Source: Desulfoprunum sp.
GTDB taxonomy: Bacteria; Desulfobacterota; Desulfobulbia; Desulfobulbales; Desulfocapsaceae
NCBI GenBank assembly: GCA_030696435.1
Contig: JAUYSF010000434.1
Span: forward strand, 1 to 12,091
Reading direction: 5' to 3'
DNA length: 12,091 nucleotides
The stretch's first letter is position 1, and each line of letters begins with the position of its first letter. Shown here piece after piece: positions 1 through 6,674 of the stretch. Position numbers and translations under genes: made by a program. Under the pieces are notes generated by a model, which had not been told where the DNA came from, made no database searches, and worked only from the letters and a program-made list of their open reading frames with translations.

Positions 1-1118
1 AGATCATTTCCCTTAACCCCCTCAATGACAGCGGTCAGCAGCGTAATGAATACCTCCCTCTCCTCAAGCCTCTGCTCTTCCAAAATGGCATGTGCGGCAG
101 CAAAATTGAACCGGCCGAGAAGGATCATAATTGTATCATCTGACAGTTCTCCAGGCTGACTCCGGATCTCGGCAAAGACCTCGGCCAGCCGCTGAAAGGT
201 TTTGCCGCCAGACCAGCAATCCACCGGCAAATGGCTGTCGTGCTGCCCTGACAGGCCATCACCTGTAATGATGCCTCTCAGCAAGTCCCGAATCTTCTCA
301 GCCCTTGCCGATGTCGATCCGGAATAGCCCTGTAAAAGACGCAGGCAAAGGGGCCGTGCTTGACGGGCAAGACCGGGGAGTTCATGCCCAATCATTGCAA
401 AGGCCCTGGCAAACTCAAGGACATGAAAGATCATCCTGGCCAGGTCCGGATCAGGAAAACAGCAGAAAAAGGCCTCAAGTCCGAATCCCGAGGCGGGAAG
501 TCCATATCTGGCGCGCACAGAAGAAAAATCATCGGAGGTCGGAGCCTGACGATAGGTGCCGACGGCAATGAATCCCCATTGCATGGTAATAATGAATTTA
601 TAAAAGAGTAGATTGTCTTCTTTGCCTGAGAACAGGTTCAACCTGTCCGGGAGATAAATCGTCCGGGTGTCTGTCCATATCCGGCCGAGACCATCCGCGG
701 CCAAATCAAGATGCACACCGGAAACACCCCGGATATAGGGGAGCATTCTTCCAACCATCTCCATAAAAGTGACGCCGGCCCTGCCCCGTAGCGGGTCAAC
801 AAAATTCTTGTCAATGTCGGACATGAAGTCTCGCGCCGACCGGAGACCACCTTGCTCATAGCGACTAAGGATCTGACGCACCCATTCGGATAGCAGGTCT
901 AACGAAAAGCTGGAAAGCCCTTTTACCCCTGCTGAAAGATAGGAAAAGCACAAACTATTGCTCACCGGCCAGATCGCCGGGACATGACGGAGAAGGGCCT
1001 GGCGTTGCAAAGGGCTTGTTTGTGCAAGAATTTCCAGGGCCTCGTCGACCTCCCAGTCGTTGGGGTACGAGGGGGAAATCAAGTCGTAGAATTCCTGTTT
1101 CTGATATTCTAAGTCCAT
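1..1118 (-). CDS. NorD/CbbO-like protein, N-terminal part (cut by left edge)
   Basis: The minus-strand frame stays open from an ATG at 1118 to the window edge, giving 372 residues of a longer protein. Two stretches match the family pattern of NorD/CbbO proteins. One is residues 173-190 (YKFIITMQWGFIAVGTYR), where relatives usually have a YK..AHQ.G..EFGT-like motif. The other is residues 217-250, FF..FPDPDLAR..F..LE.AR, ending in a HELPGL segment, where relatives have an E-Y-PGL motif. The C-terminal von Willebrand factor A domain expected in this family would lie outside the window, so it is not seen. Family members work with a CbbQ/NorQ ATPase to activate a metalloenzyme such as nitric oxide reductase or Rubisco. 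The AHQ-type residues are replaced by TMQ, so the copy is divergent. The start lies 8 bases after the ATPase stop and lacks a strong Shine-Dalgarno site, which suggests coupled translation. The client enzyme is unknown. Confidence 0.75.
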   Translation of the reverse strand, partial: MDLEYQKQEFYDLISPSYPNDWEVDEALEILAQTSPLQRQALLRHVPAIWPVSNSLCFSYLSAGVKGLSSFSLDLLSEWVRQILSRYEQGGLRSARDFMSDIDKNFVDPLRGRAGVTFMEMVGRMLPYIRGVSGVHLDLAADGLGRIWTDTRTIYLPDRLNLFSGKEDNLLFYKFIITMQWGFIAVGTYRQAPTSDDFSSVRARYGLPASGFGLEAFFCCFPDPDLARMIFHVLEFARAFAMIGHELPGLARQARPLCLRLLQGYSGSTSARAEKIRDLLRGIITGDGLSGQHDSHLPVDCWSGGKTFQRLAEVFAEIRSQPGELSDDTIMILLGRFNFAAAHAILEEQRLEEREVFITLLTAVIEGVKGND

Positions 1119-1126
1119 GAGGCTTT

Positions 1127-1939
1127 TTAGAAAATTGACTGAATCATCTCTTCCATTGCAGCCAGCAGTTCCGGATCGTCGCTCAGACTTTGAATCACCC
1201 CGGATCTGCAGGCAGACGTGACATCAATGCCCTGGCGCATCAACTGCGCCGCCTGAATAAGAAGACGGGTTGATGCCCCTTCCGCAAGGCCGGACTCCTT
1301 GAGACTCCTGGTCATTCCGGCAAGCTTGACCAACTGAGTTGCTCGCCGAATCTCGACATGCCCTTCTGCCATGACAATACGAACCTCCAGATCTGGCTCC
1401 GGATAAGAGAAAGACAGCGAGACAAAACGCTGCCTCGTCGAGGGTTTCAAATCCTTCAGAACGCTCTGATAGCCAGGATTGTACGAGACTGCCAGCATGA
1501 ACTCCGGTGGCGCCACAAACAGCAGGCCGAGCTTTTCCACCGGCAATTCGCGCCGGTCATCGGCCAGGGGATGAATCACCACAGTTGTATCTTTTCTCGC
1601 CTCGACTATCTCATCGAGATAACAGATTGCTCCATGGCGCACAGCAAGGGTAAGCGGTCCATCAACCCAAACCGCCTCCGCTCCCTTTACGAGATATCGA
1701 CCGATGAGATCCGAGGTCGAAAGGTCATCATGACAGGAAACGGTGATCAGAGGCCGTTTCAGCCTCCATGCCATATACCGCATGAAGCGGGTTTTACCGC
1801 AACCTGTCGGTCCTTTGAGAAGGAGAGGAAGCCGCTCAGCATAGGCGGCAAGGGCGAGCTCAATTTCATTACTCTGAGCAAGATAGAAGGGTTCGGAGCC
1901 TATCCAGTGTTCTTCGATGCGCTGGTTCACGGTATTCAC
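1127..1939 (-). CDS. CbbQ/NorQ-family AAA+ ATPase
   Basis: This 270-residue protein is full length for the CbbQ/NorQ/GvpN group of MoxR-type AAA+ ATPases. Walker A is GPTGCGKT at residues 43-50. Walker B is around ICYLDEI at 105-111, followed by the family signature EARKDTTVVIHPL. A sensor-like Asn is in SYNPGYQS (152-159), and candidate arginine fingers lie in STRQRF (167-172). Residues about 200-265 fit the CbbQ C-terminal domain. These ATPases remodel a target metalloenzyme together with a VWA partner of the NorD/CbbO type, and such a partner follows immediately downstream. The start is GTG at 1939; an in-frame GTG three codons later is an alternative, and neither has a clear ribosome binding site. 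The family assignment is strong, but which enzyme it serves cannot be told here, so no norQ or cbbQ symbol is given. Confidence 0.93.
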   Translation of the reverse strand: MNTVNQRIEEHWIGSEPFYLAQSNEIELALAAYAERLPLLLKGPTGCGKTRFMRYMAWRLKRPLITVSCHDDLSTSDLIGRYLVKGAEAVWVDGPLTLAVRHGAICYLDEIVEARKDTTVVIHPLADDRRELPVEKLGLLFVAPPEFMLAVSYNPGYQSVLKDLKPSTRQRFVSLSFSYPEPDLEVRIVMAEGHVEIRRATQLVKLAGMTRSLKESGLAEGASTRLLIQAAQLMRQGIDVTSACRSGVIQSLSDDPELLAAMEEMIQSIF

Positions 1940-2219
1940 ACTTGATAATTTTCAGAGAATTGCTTTCATTTGAGAACCGCTTTCAAATAGAATATGACAG
2001 CCCCTGCCATTCAGCAAGCGGCCCAGCTCTCAGAAACTGCGACCGGCGGGCAGATGCCGCAGGAAGCAAGGAAGATTGACCGGAAGAACCAAATAGAGTA
2101 AGTACTGCCACACTCGTGGCGATACAGTTTCCTCTGAAAAACATCAAAGGTGCCAGGAGAGCCGTTTCAATTTTCACGTAAAATGCAATGACAGTTCATT
2201 CAAGCAAAAGAGACCGTTT
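1940..2219. other. Divergent intergenic region between the ATPase and the membrane protein gene
   Basis: These 280 bases separate two divergently transcribed genes, so they should contain promoters for both. No convincing sigma-70 promoter pair was found in either direction. The region contains a tandem near-repeat close to the ATPase start (listed separately). It also has short open frames on both strands (for example 1994-2101 plus and 1983-2177 minus) that lack ribosome binding sites and recognisable products. I see no RNA gene here. Confidence 0.5.
1955..1985 (-). repeat. Tandem 14-base near-repeat upstream of the ATPase gene
   Basis: Read on the minus strand, TGAAAGCGGTTCTC (1985-1972) is followed with a 17-base period by TGAAAGCAATTCTC (1968-1955). 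The two agree at 12 of 14 positions. They end 15 bases before the GTG start of the ATPase gene. Each unit carries a TGAA...TTCTC outline with partial dyad symmetry. The placement would suit an operator, but no regulator is identified and chance cannot be excluded. Confidence 0.45.
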
Positions 2220-2504
2220 GTGAATACCTTTGAAAAGACCTTTTCAGTGCTGGCGATCCTCTTTGAAATCTGCCTGATCTCCTTTTTCCTTCTCTGGCCG
2301 CAATACCAACGTCTGCCTCTCCTTCTGCCTGCCGGTTTTATCGGCCTGCTCGTCAATACCGGCCTGATCTTCTTCATATTCAGAGATATCTTCATCAGGA
2401 CCTTCACAACCCCGCACGCCAAAATATTCTGGGTTGTCACCATCCTCCTCTTCTGGCCGACAAGCCTTATCTATCTCATGAAACACGGTTTTCAGAAGAG
2501 ATAA
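2220..2504 (+). CDS. Small three-helix membrane protein of unknown function
   Basis: This 94-residue protein starts at GTG; no ATG is available until near its C-terminus. Three hydrophobic segments are visible at about residues 8-26, 33-59 and 69-87, with a short basic tail ending QKR. The last segment (FWVVTILLFWPTSLIYLMKH) has the aromatic and proline pattern often seen in short PLDc_N-like inner-membrane proteins, but this resemblance is too weak for a name. The ribosome binding site is poor, an AAAAGAGAC stretch about 4 bases from the start. The gene is divergent from the AAA+ ATPase gene and lies 263 bases upstream of ffh on the same strand. The hydrophobic pattern makes it very likely to be a real gene. 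No function can be inferred from sequence or from its housekeeping neighbours. Confidence 0.75.
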   Translation: MNTFEKTFSVLAILFEICLISFFLLWPQYQRLPLLLPAGFIGLLVNTGLIFFIFRDIFIRTFTTPHAKIFWVVTILLFWPTSLIYLMKHGFQKR

Positions 2505-2587
2505 GATTCGATGGTTTTAAAGTCTGTTCACCCCCGAGAACCGACCTGATCCGCCTTCGCCTTTTTCGGGTTCACTTCGTTACCCGC

Positions 2588-2616
2588 TTGACATCTTTGT
2601 GCATACAAAGTATTTT
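2588..2616 (+). promoter_or_regulatory. Candidate sigma-70 promoter of the ffh operon with inverted-repeat spacer
   Basis: A perfect -35 TTGACA (2588-2593) and a -10-like TATTTT (2611-2616) are separated by 17 bases, the ideal spacing. The spacer holds CTTTGT-GCAT-ACAAAG (2595-2610), a perfect 6-base inverted repeat placed where a repressor would block polymerase. Transcription would begin near 2623 and leave a leader of about 145 bases before ffh. A second, weaker TATATT (2691-2696) lies closer to the gene but has a poor -35. Confidence 0.5.
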
Positions 2617-2767
2617 TCTTCTCTTTTGAACTTTTCGTCACGACACGCTCAACCTCGTTTTTCCCATTCATTCAGGTGTAGAGCGTGGATTATATTTTTT
2701 ATATGGAAAATCAATATCCAAAAGTCTTTGATTCTTCGGCTTTGTTACAGAACAAAAAGAAACATCT

Positions 2768-4120
2768 ATGTTTGAAAATCTGACAGACCGGCTTGAGGGG
2801 GTTTTCAAGAAACTCCGTGGCCATGGTACACTGACTGAAGACAATATCCAGGATGCTATGCGGGAAGTACGCATGGCCCTTCTGGAGGCTGATGTCCATT
2901 TCAAGGTTGCCAAGGAATTCGTTGCCTCTGTCGCTGAAAAGGCTATTGGTCGGGAGGTTTCGAAAAGCCTTTCCCCGGGCCAGCAGGTTATCAAGATAGT
3001 CCATGAGGAGCTAGTAGCCCTCCTCGGAGGCAACACTGAACAGATACGTTTAGATGGCCATCAGCCGGTAATCATCATGATGGCAGGTCTGCAGGGATCA
3101 GGGAAAACCACTACCTCGGGCAAGTTAGCCGCCATGCTCAAGGGCAAAGGTAGAAGGCCCTATCTGGTGCCGGCTGATGTATATCGTCCAGCCGCTATTG
3201 AACAATTGCAGATACTCGGCAACCGTCTGGACATACCCGTCCATCCGTCGACTACCGACATTAGCCCGGTCGATATCTGCCGACAGGCCGTGGCGGTCGC
3301 CGAAGAGAAGAACTACGATACCCTGATCATTGATACCGCCGGTCGTCTGCACGTTGATGACTCTCTGATGAACGAGCTCAAGGAAATCCAGGCGGCTGTC
3401 AAGCTCTCCGAGATCCTTTTCGTAGCTGACGCCATGACTGGCCAGGACGCCGTAACGGTAGCCGAAAAGTTCAATCAGGACCTTGGGATTACGGGAGTTA
3501 TCCTGACCAAGATGGAAGGCGATGCTCGTGGTGGCGCCGCCCTCTCAATTAAAAACGTCACCGGCAAACCGATCAAAATCGTCGGCATGGGTGAGGGACT
3601 TGATGCCCTTGAGATTTTCCATCCCGACAGGGCCGCCTCCCGAATTCTTGGCATGGGCGATGTCCTCACCCTGATCGAAAAAGCTGAAGCCGTCGTTGAT
3701 AAAAAAGAGGCCGATAAGCTTGCAAAAAAACTGAGAAAGAACGAATTCACCCTGGAAGACTTTCTTGATCAGATTCAGCAGATAAAAAAGATGGGCTCGC
3801 TGGAACAGATCCTTGATATGGTTCCAGGAATCAACAAGCTCAGGCAACTGAAGGATGCTCCTCGACCAGATGAAAAGGAGCTGTTCAAGACGGAAGCTAT
3901 TATCCGCTCCATGACCCTTGCAGAACGCCGGAACTACATGATCATCAACATTAGCCGTCGAGAACGTATCGCCGCTGGCTCAGGGACCTCACTTGGTGAC
4001 GTCAACAGAATCCTGAAAAGCTATGCTGCCATGCTGAAAATGATGAAAAAAATGAGCGGCAAGCCTGGTGCCTTAACAGGCCAGAAACGCCGAAAACTGC
4101 CGAAAGGCCTCAGACGATAG
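2768..4120 (+). CDS. ffh: Signal recognition particle GTPase Ffh (SRP54)
   Basis: Ffh binds 4.5S RNA and nascent signal sequences, and brings ribosomes making membrane proteins to FtsY at the inner membrane. The 450-residue length is normal. The order is an N domain (about 1-90), a G domain and an M domain. The G domain has P-loop GLQGSGKT at 107-114, DTAGR at 189-193 and TKMEGDARGG from 247. The M domain (about 300-450) contains SRRERIAAGSGTSLGDVN, which corresponds to the SRP-RNA binding helices. Methionine-rich helices such as MLKMMKKMSG follow, and the tail is basic (QKRRKLPKGLRR). The ATG at 2768 gives the standard N-terminus; the ribosome binding site is only an A-rich AAAAAGAAA. The rpsP gene follows 77 bases later, a conserved neighbour. 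The ylxM gene, which often precedes ffh in other groups, is absent. The identification is secure. Confidence 0.98.
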   Translation: MFENLTDRLEGVFKKLRGHGTLTEDNIQDAMREVRMALLEADVHFKVAKEFVASVAEKAIGREVSKSLSPGQQVIKIVHEELVALLGGNTEQIRLDGHQPVIIMMAGLQGSGKTTTSGKLAAMLKGKGRRPYLVPADVYRPAAIEQLQILGNRLDIPVHPSTTDISPVDICRQAVAVAEEKNYDTLIIDTAGRLHVDDSLMNELKEIQAAVKLSEILFVADAMTGQDAVTVAEKFNQDLGITGVILTKMEGDARGGAALSIKNVTGKPIKIVGMGEGLDALEIFHPDRAASRILGMGDVLTLIEKAEAVVDKKEADKLAKKLRKNEFTLEDFLDQIQQIKKMGSLEQILDMVPGINKLRQLKDAPRPDEKELFKTEAIIRSMTLAERRNYMIINISRRERIAAGSGTSLGDVNRILKSYAAMLKMMKKMSGKPGALTGQKRRKLPKGLRR

Positions 4121-4126
4121 TTCACC

Positions 4127-4170
4127 CTGAACGCACACTGTTCAGATACTTTTGCACGGGGATTGTCCCC
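4127..4170 (+). promoter_or_regulatory. Two small hairpins in the rpsP leader
   Basis: Between ffh and rpsP are two perfect inverted repeats: CTGAAC/GTTCAG (4127-4132 and 4140-4145, 7-base loop) and GGGGA/TCCCC (4158-4162 and 4166-4170, 3-base loop). Neither is followed by a T-run, so they do not look like intrinsic terminators. They lie just before the GGAGG ribosome binding site at 4182-4186. They could be a processing or regulatory element of the ribosomal protein operon; this is an inference from position. Confidence 0.4.
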
Positions 4171-4197
4171 TCAAACAAACCGGAGGAAAAACCTGGA

Positions 4198-4443
4198 ATG
4201 GCAGTTCGTATTCGTTTAACTCGACTTGGCAGGAAGAAAAGAGCATTCTACCGCATTATTGTTGCAGACAGTGAGAGCAAACGCGATGGAAAGTTCCTTG
4301 ATATCGTTGGCACCTATGATCCTCTCCAGGATCCTGCCGGCATTACAATCAACAATGCCAAACTGCAGGAATGGCTGGGAAAAGGCGCTCAGCCGACGGC
4401 AACCGTCAAGAGCCTGATCAGCAAAGCTGCTGTGAGAGAATAA
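4198..4443 (+). CDS. rpsP: 30S ribosomal protein S16
   Basis: S16 is a small-subunit protein that helps fold the 16S rRNA 5' domain during assembly. The 81-residue product begins MAVRIRLTRLGRKKRAFYRI and continues with VADSESKRDGKFLDIVGTYD, the diagnostic S16 N-terminus. A later segment with LGKGAQPTATVKSLI matches the usual G.QPT..V..L ending. A GGAGG motif lies 11 bases before the ATG. The KH-domain gene follows 7 bases after the stop, and rimM, trmD and rplS lie further downstream, the classical order of this operon. Two hairpins precede the ribosome binding site. The length is typical and nothing is missing. Confidence 0.98.
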   Translation: MAVRIRLTRLGRKKRAFYRIIVADSESKRDGKFLDIVGTYDPLQDPAGITINNAKLQEWLGKGAQPTATVKSLISKAAVRE

Positions 4444-4450
4444 GCAGGAC

Positions 4451-4681
4451 ATGGAAGAACTTATAGCCTTTATTGCCAGGTCACTGGTCGACCAGCCTGA
4501 TGCAGTTCGAGTCAGTCGGACGGAAGAAGATGATGCCGTCATTATTGAACTGGCAGTTGCCGCTGATGATCTCGGCAAAGTGATCGGCAAGCAAGGCAGG
4601 ACCGCCAGAGCTATGCGTTCCTTGCTCGCGACTCTCGCGACCAAGGAAAACAAGCGATCGAGGCTTGAAATTGTTGAGTGA
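4451..4681 (+). CDS. khpA: KH-domain RNA-binding protein KhpA (YlqC family)
   Basis: This 76-residue protein is a single KH domain. Its GXXG loop, which grips single-stranded RNA, is GKQG at residues 46-49 inside LGKVIGKQGRTARAMRSLL. Proteins of this family (YlqC, also called KhpA) are found between rpsP and rimM in many bacteria. They are reported to bind RNA, with a KhpB partner in some species. The gene starts 7 bases after rpsP, with AGGA directly upstream of the ATG, and rimM begins 15 bases after its stop, so it is part of the operon. Its role in this organism is inferred from the family. No KhpB homologue is visible in the window. Confidence 0.93.
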   Translation: MEELIAFIARSLVDQPDAVRVSRTEEDDAVIIELAVAADDLGKVIGKQGRTARAMRSLLATLATKENKRSRLEIVE

Positions 4682-4696
4682 ACAGTCCTTATTATA

Positions 4697-5248
4697 ATGA
4701 CCTCAACCTTTTCCTATTCTCCAAAAACCCATGTACTGATCGGTGAGGTTGTAAAGGCCCAAGGTCTCCATGGAGAGTTGAAGATCTTTTGTTACTCGGG
4801 CCAGCCTGAGAATCTCAAGGATTACCATTGCCTTGTTCTTGCAAGGAAAAATGGTGGGGTTTCGGTTGAATACACCATAGAACGCAGCCGGAAACAAGGC
4901 GGCTCAGCAATTGTTCTATTACAGACCATTGCCGACCGAAACACAGCTGAACAGTGTGTTGGTTGCGGAGTTCTTGTCGCAAGACGGGATCTACCGGCGC
5001 CACAGGCGGGTGAATTTTATTGGCTTGATATTCAAGGGAAAAAGGTTCGCACCACAGACGACCGAGAACTTGGAGAGGTCACGTATCTCTTCTCCAACGG
5101 TGCTCAGGATGTCATGGTAATCAGCGATGGACAGAATGAATATATGGTGCCTGTAGTAGCTGGTATAGTTCTGTCTGTCACCGAGGAGGCCATTCTAATA
5201 GAACCTCCCACTGGTCTTCTTGAGATGAACATCTCCCGGGACGATTGA
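4697..5248 (+). CDS. rimM: Ribosome maturation factor RimM
   Basis: RimM binds the 30S head through S19 and helps late 16S rRNA processing. The 183-residue product has the two expected beta-barrel parts. The N-terminal RimM domain begins at [18 protein letters not shown] (about 13-30). The PRC-barrel-like C-terminal part carries [30 protein letters not shown] and the closing PPTGLLE. Length is close to the E. coli protein. No good Shine-Dalgarno site precedes the ATG at 4697, so translation may be coupled to khpA just upstream. The trmD gene follows directly, and a TTG start for trmD would overlap this stop by 4 bases. Confidence 0.96.
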   Translation: MTSTFSYSPKTHVLIGEVVKAQGLHGELKIFCYSGQPENLKDYHCLVLARKNGGVSVEYTIERSRKQGGSAIVLLQTIADRNTAEQCVGCGVLVARRDLPAPQAGEFYWLDIQGKKVRTTDDRELGEVTYLFSNGAQDVMVISDGQNEYMVPVVAGIVLSVTEEAILIEPPTGLLEMNISRDD

Positions 5249-5265
5249 GCAATCGGCCACCCTTG

Positions 5266-6030
5266 ATGATTTTTGATATTCTGACTATTTTTCCAGACCT
5301 ATTCACCTCACCGCTGAATGAAGGAATATTGCGCAAGGCCAGGCAGGAAGGAAAAATTGATATCCGTATCACGGATATCCGCGATTTTGCCAGGGACCGG
5401 CATGCCACTACCGATGACCGTCCTTTCGGAGGAGGTGAGGGTATGGTGATGAAGCCCGAGCCACTTGCCTCGGCAGTCCAAGAGATACAAAAAACGGACG
5501 TGGCTGGAAGGGTCATATTGCTCTCGCCTCAGGGGCGCAGATACGATCAAACCGTCGCCCGTGAGCTTGCACAGCAGGAGCGGATTATGCTCGTCTGCGG
5601 TCGTTACGAGGGTGTTGATGAGCGTTTCCGGGCCGCATATTGCGATGATGAGCTCTCGATCGGGGACTTTATTCTTACCGGTGGAGAGTTGGCGGCAATG
5701 ATAGTAATCGATTCAATCACGAGGCTGCTGCCCGGCGTCTTGGGATGCTCTGACTCGGCTAAAAAAGATACATTTAGCAGAAATCTGCTGAAACATCCCC
5801 AGTATACCCGCCCCCGAGTGTTTGAGGGCATGGAAGTGCCAGAGACTTTGCTTGGCGGGGATCATGGCGAGATTAGTTCCTATCGTTTTATTGAGTCGGT
5901 ACGACGGACCATGGAGAGGCGACCGGAATTGCTACGCCAGGAACGATTCAGTCCGGCCGAAGAAAAGCTGCTCAGAAAACATGATTTGCTAGTCGCAGTG
6001 CAGCGCATCCAGAAGGAAATAATCTCGTGA
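5266..6030 (+). CDS. trmD: tRNA (guanine-37-N1)-methyltransferase TrmD
   Basis: TrmD methylates N1 of G37 in tRNAs with G at position 36, which prevents +1 frameshifting; it is an S-adenosylmethionine-using SPOUT trefoil-knot dimer. From the ATG at 5266 the protein has 254 residues. It starts [13 protein letters not shown], matching the family's usual N-terminus. Key motifs are FGGGEGM at about 54-60, [10 protein letters not shown] at about 109-118 and the knot segment [12 protein letters not shown] from 132. The catalytic Asp region is KKDTF, with Asp at about 168. An in-frame TTG at 5245 would add seven residues and overlap the rimM stop as TTGA. It has a GGGA upstream, so it is possible, but the ATG fits homologues better. 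The next gene begins on the stop codon (GTGA). Confidence 0.97.
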   Translation: MIFDILTIFPDLFTSPLNEGILRKARQEGKIDIRITDIRDFARDRHATTDDRPFGGGEGMVMKPEPLASAVQEIQKTDVAGRVILLSPQGRRYDQTVARELAQQERIMLVCGRYEGVDERFRAAYCDDELSIGDFILTGGELAAMIVIDSITRLLPGVLGCSDSAKKDTFSRNLLKHPQYTRPRVFEGMEVPETLLGGDHGEISSYRFIESVRRTMERRPELLRQERFSPAEEKLLRKHDLLVAVQRIQKEIIS

Positions 6031-6674
6031 CGAAGGAGATCGCGCCGGTAAACATCGCCCTTGTACACCACCCGGTAATCAATAAAAAGGGTGAGACAAT
6101 CGGTTCTGCCGTGACAAATCTCGATCTCCATGATATAGCCAGGGCAGCACGAACCTACGGGGTACATCGATACTATGTCACCACCCCCTATGGAGACCAG
6201 CAGCAACTTGTACAGGAGATCATCAGCCACTGGCAGGACGGCTACGGAGCCACCTACAATCCGGCGCGTAAAGAGGCGCTCGGCATTGTGAGACTTGCTG
6301 ATTCTCTGGAAACCGCGGTAGATGAACTGACCACGATATATGGCCGGAGGCCCCTTCTTGTAGGGACCAGCGCTCAGCCTCAGGCCAAAACGATAGCCTT
6401 CAGCGAGCTCCGGGCTAGAGCGGCTTCAGGTGATCCCGTGCTGCTGATCTTCGGTACGGCCCATGGGTTGGCACCTGAACTTATGGCAATGACCGATACG
6501 AACCTGCCTCCTCTACAGCAGAAGGCAGAGTATAATCACCTTTCAGTGCGCTCTGCGGCATCGATCATACTTGATCGTCTGCTAGGTGACCGAGAGAATG
6601 GAAGCGAGGAAGCGGATCTTAATCCCCCAATACATACTTCAACATTAATAAAACGTTATGAGCACAATCATTGA
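6027..6674 (+). CDS. SPOUT-fold RNA methyltransferase, Methyltrn_RNA_4 (PF09936) type
   Basis: The 215-residue product begins at a GTG overlapping the trmD stop (GTGA). Its N-terminus, [20 protein letters not shown] followed by [17 protein letters not shown], is characteristic of a small family of predicted RNA methyltransferases with a SPOUT trefoil knot. A Thermotoga member has been solved structurally. The knot region shows [14 protein letters not shown] and then [19 protein letters not shown]. These correspond to the cofactor-binding loops of SPOUT enzymes. The gene lies between trmD and rplS and overlaps rplS by 17 bases, which argues for a role in tRNA or rRNA modification. The actual substrate is, as far as I know, not established. 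It is not a TrmD duplicate: length and motifs differ. The basic, less conserved tail ends IKRYEHNH. Confidence 0.88.
   Translation: MTKEIAPVNIALVHHPVINKKGETIGSAVTNLDLHDIARAARTYGVHRYYVTTPYGDQQQLVQEIISHWQDGYGATYNPARKEALGIVRLADSLETAVDELTTIYGRRPLLVGTSAQPQAKTIAFSELRARAASGDPVLLIFGTAHGLAPELMAMTDTNLPPLQQKAEYNHLSVRSAASIILDRLLGDRENGSEEADLNPPIHTSTLIKRYEHNH

Noticed and set aside
1358..1945. A 195-codon plus-strand frame opposite the AAA+ ATPase gene
   Set aside because: It is fully antisense to a gene with intact Walker motifs; the composition is that of a reverse-frame shadow.
1994..2101. A 35-codon plus-strand frame in the divergent spacer (starts MTAPAIQQAAQLSE)
   Set aside because: It has no ribosome binding site and no recognisable family, and its length is expected by chance.
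1983..2177. A 64-codon minus-strand frame with a hydrophobic beginning, just upstream of the ATPase gene
   Set aside because: It has a GTG start without a ribosome binding site and no family resemblance, and it runs into the repeat region. A real small gene cannot be excluded, but the support is too thin.
2505..2587. An intrinsic terminator after the small membrane protein gene
   Set aside because: Only imperfect pairings such as AACCGA with TCGGGTT were found and no T-run follows a stable stem.
4216..4653. A 145-codon minus-strand frame opposite rpsP and khpA
   Set aside because: It overlaps two certain genes and shows no domain pattern.
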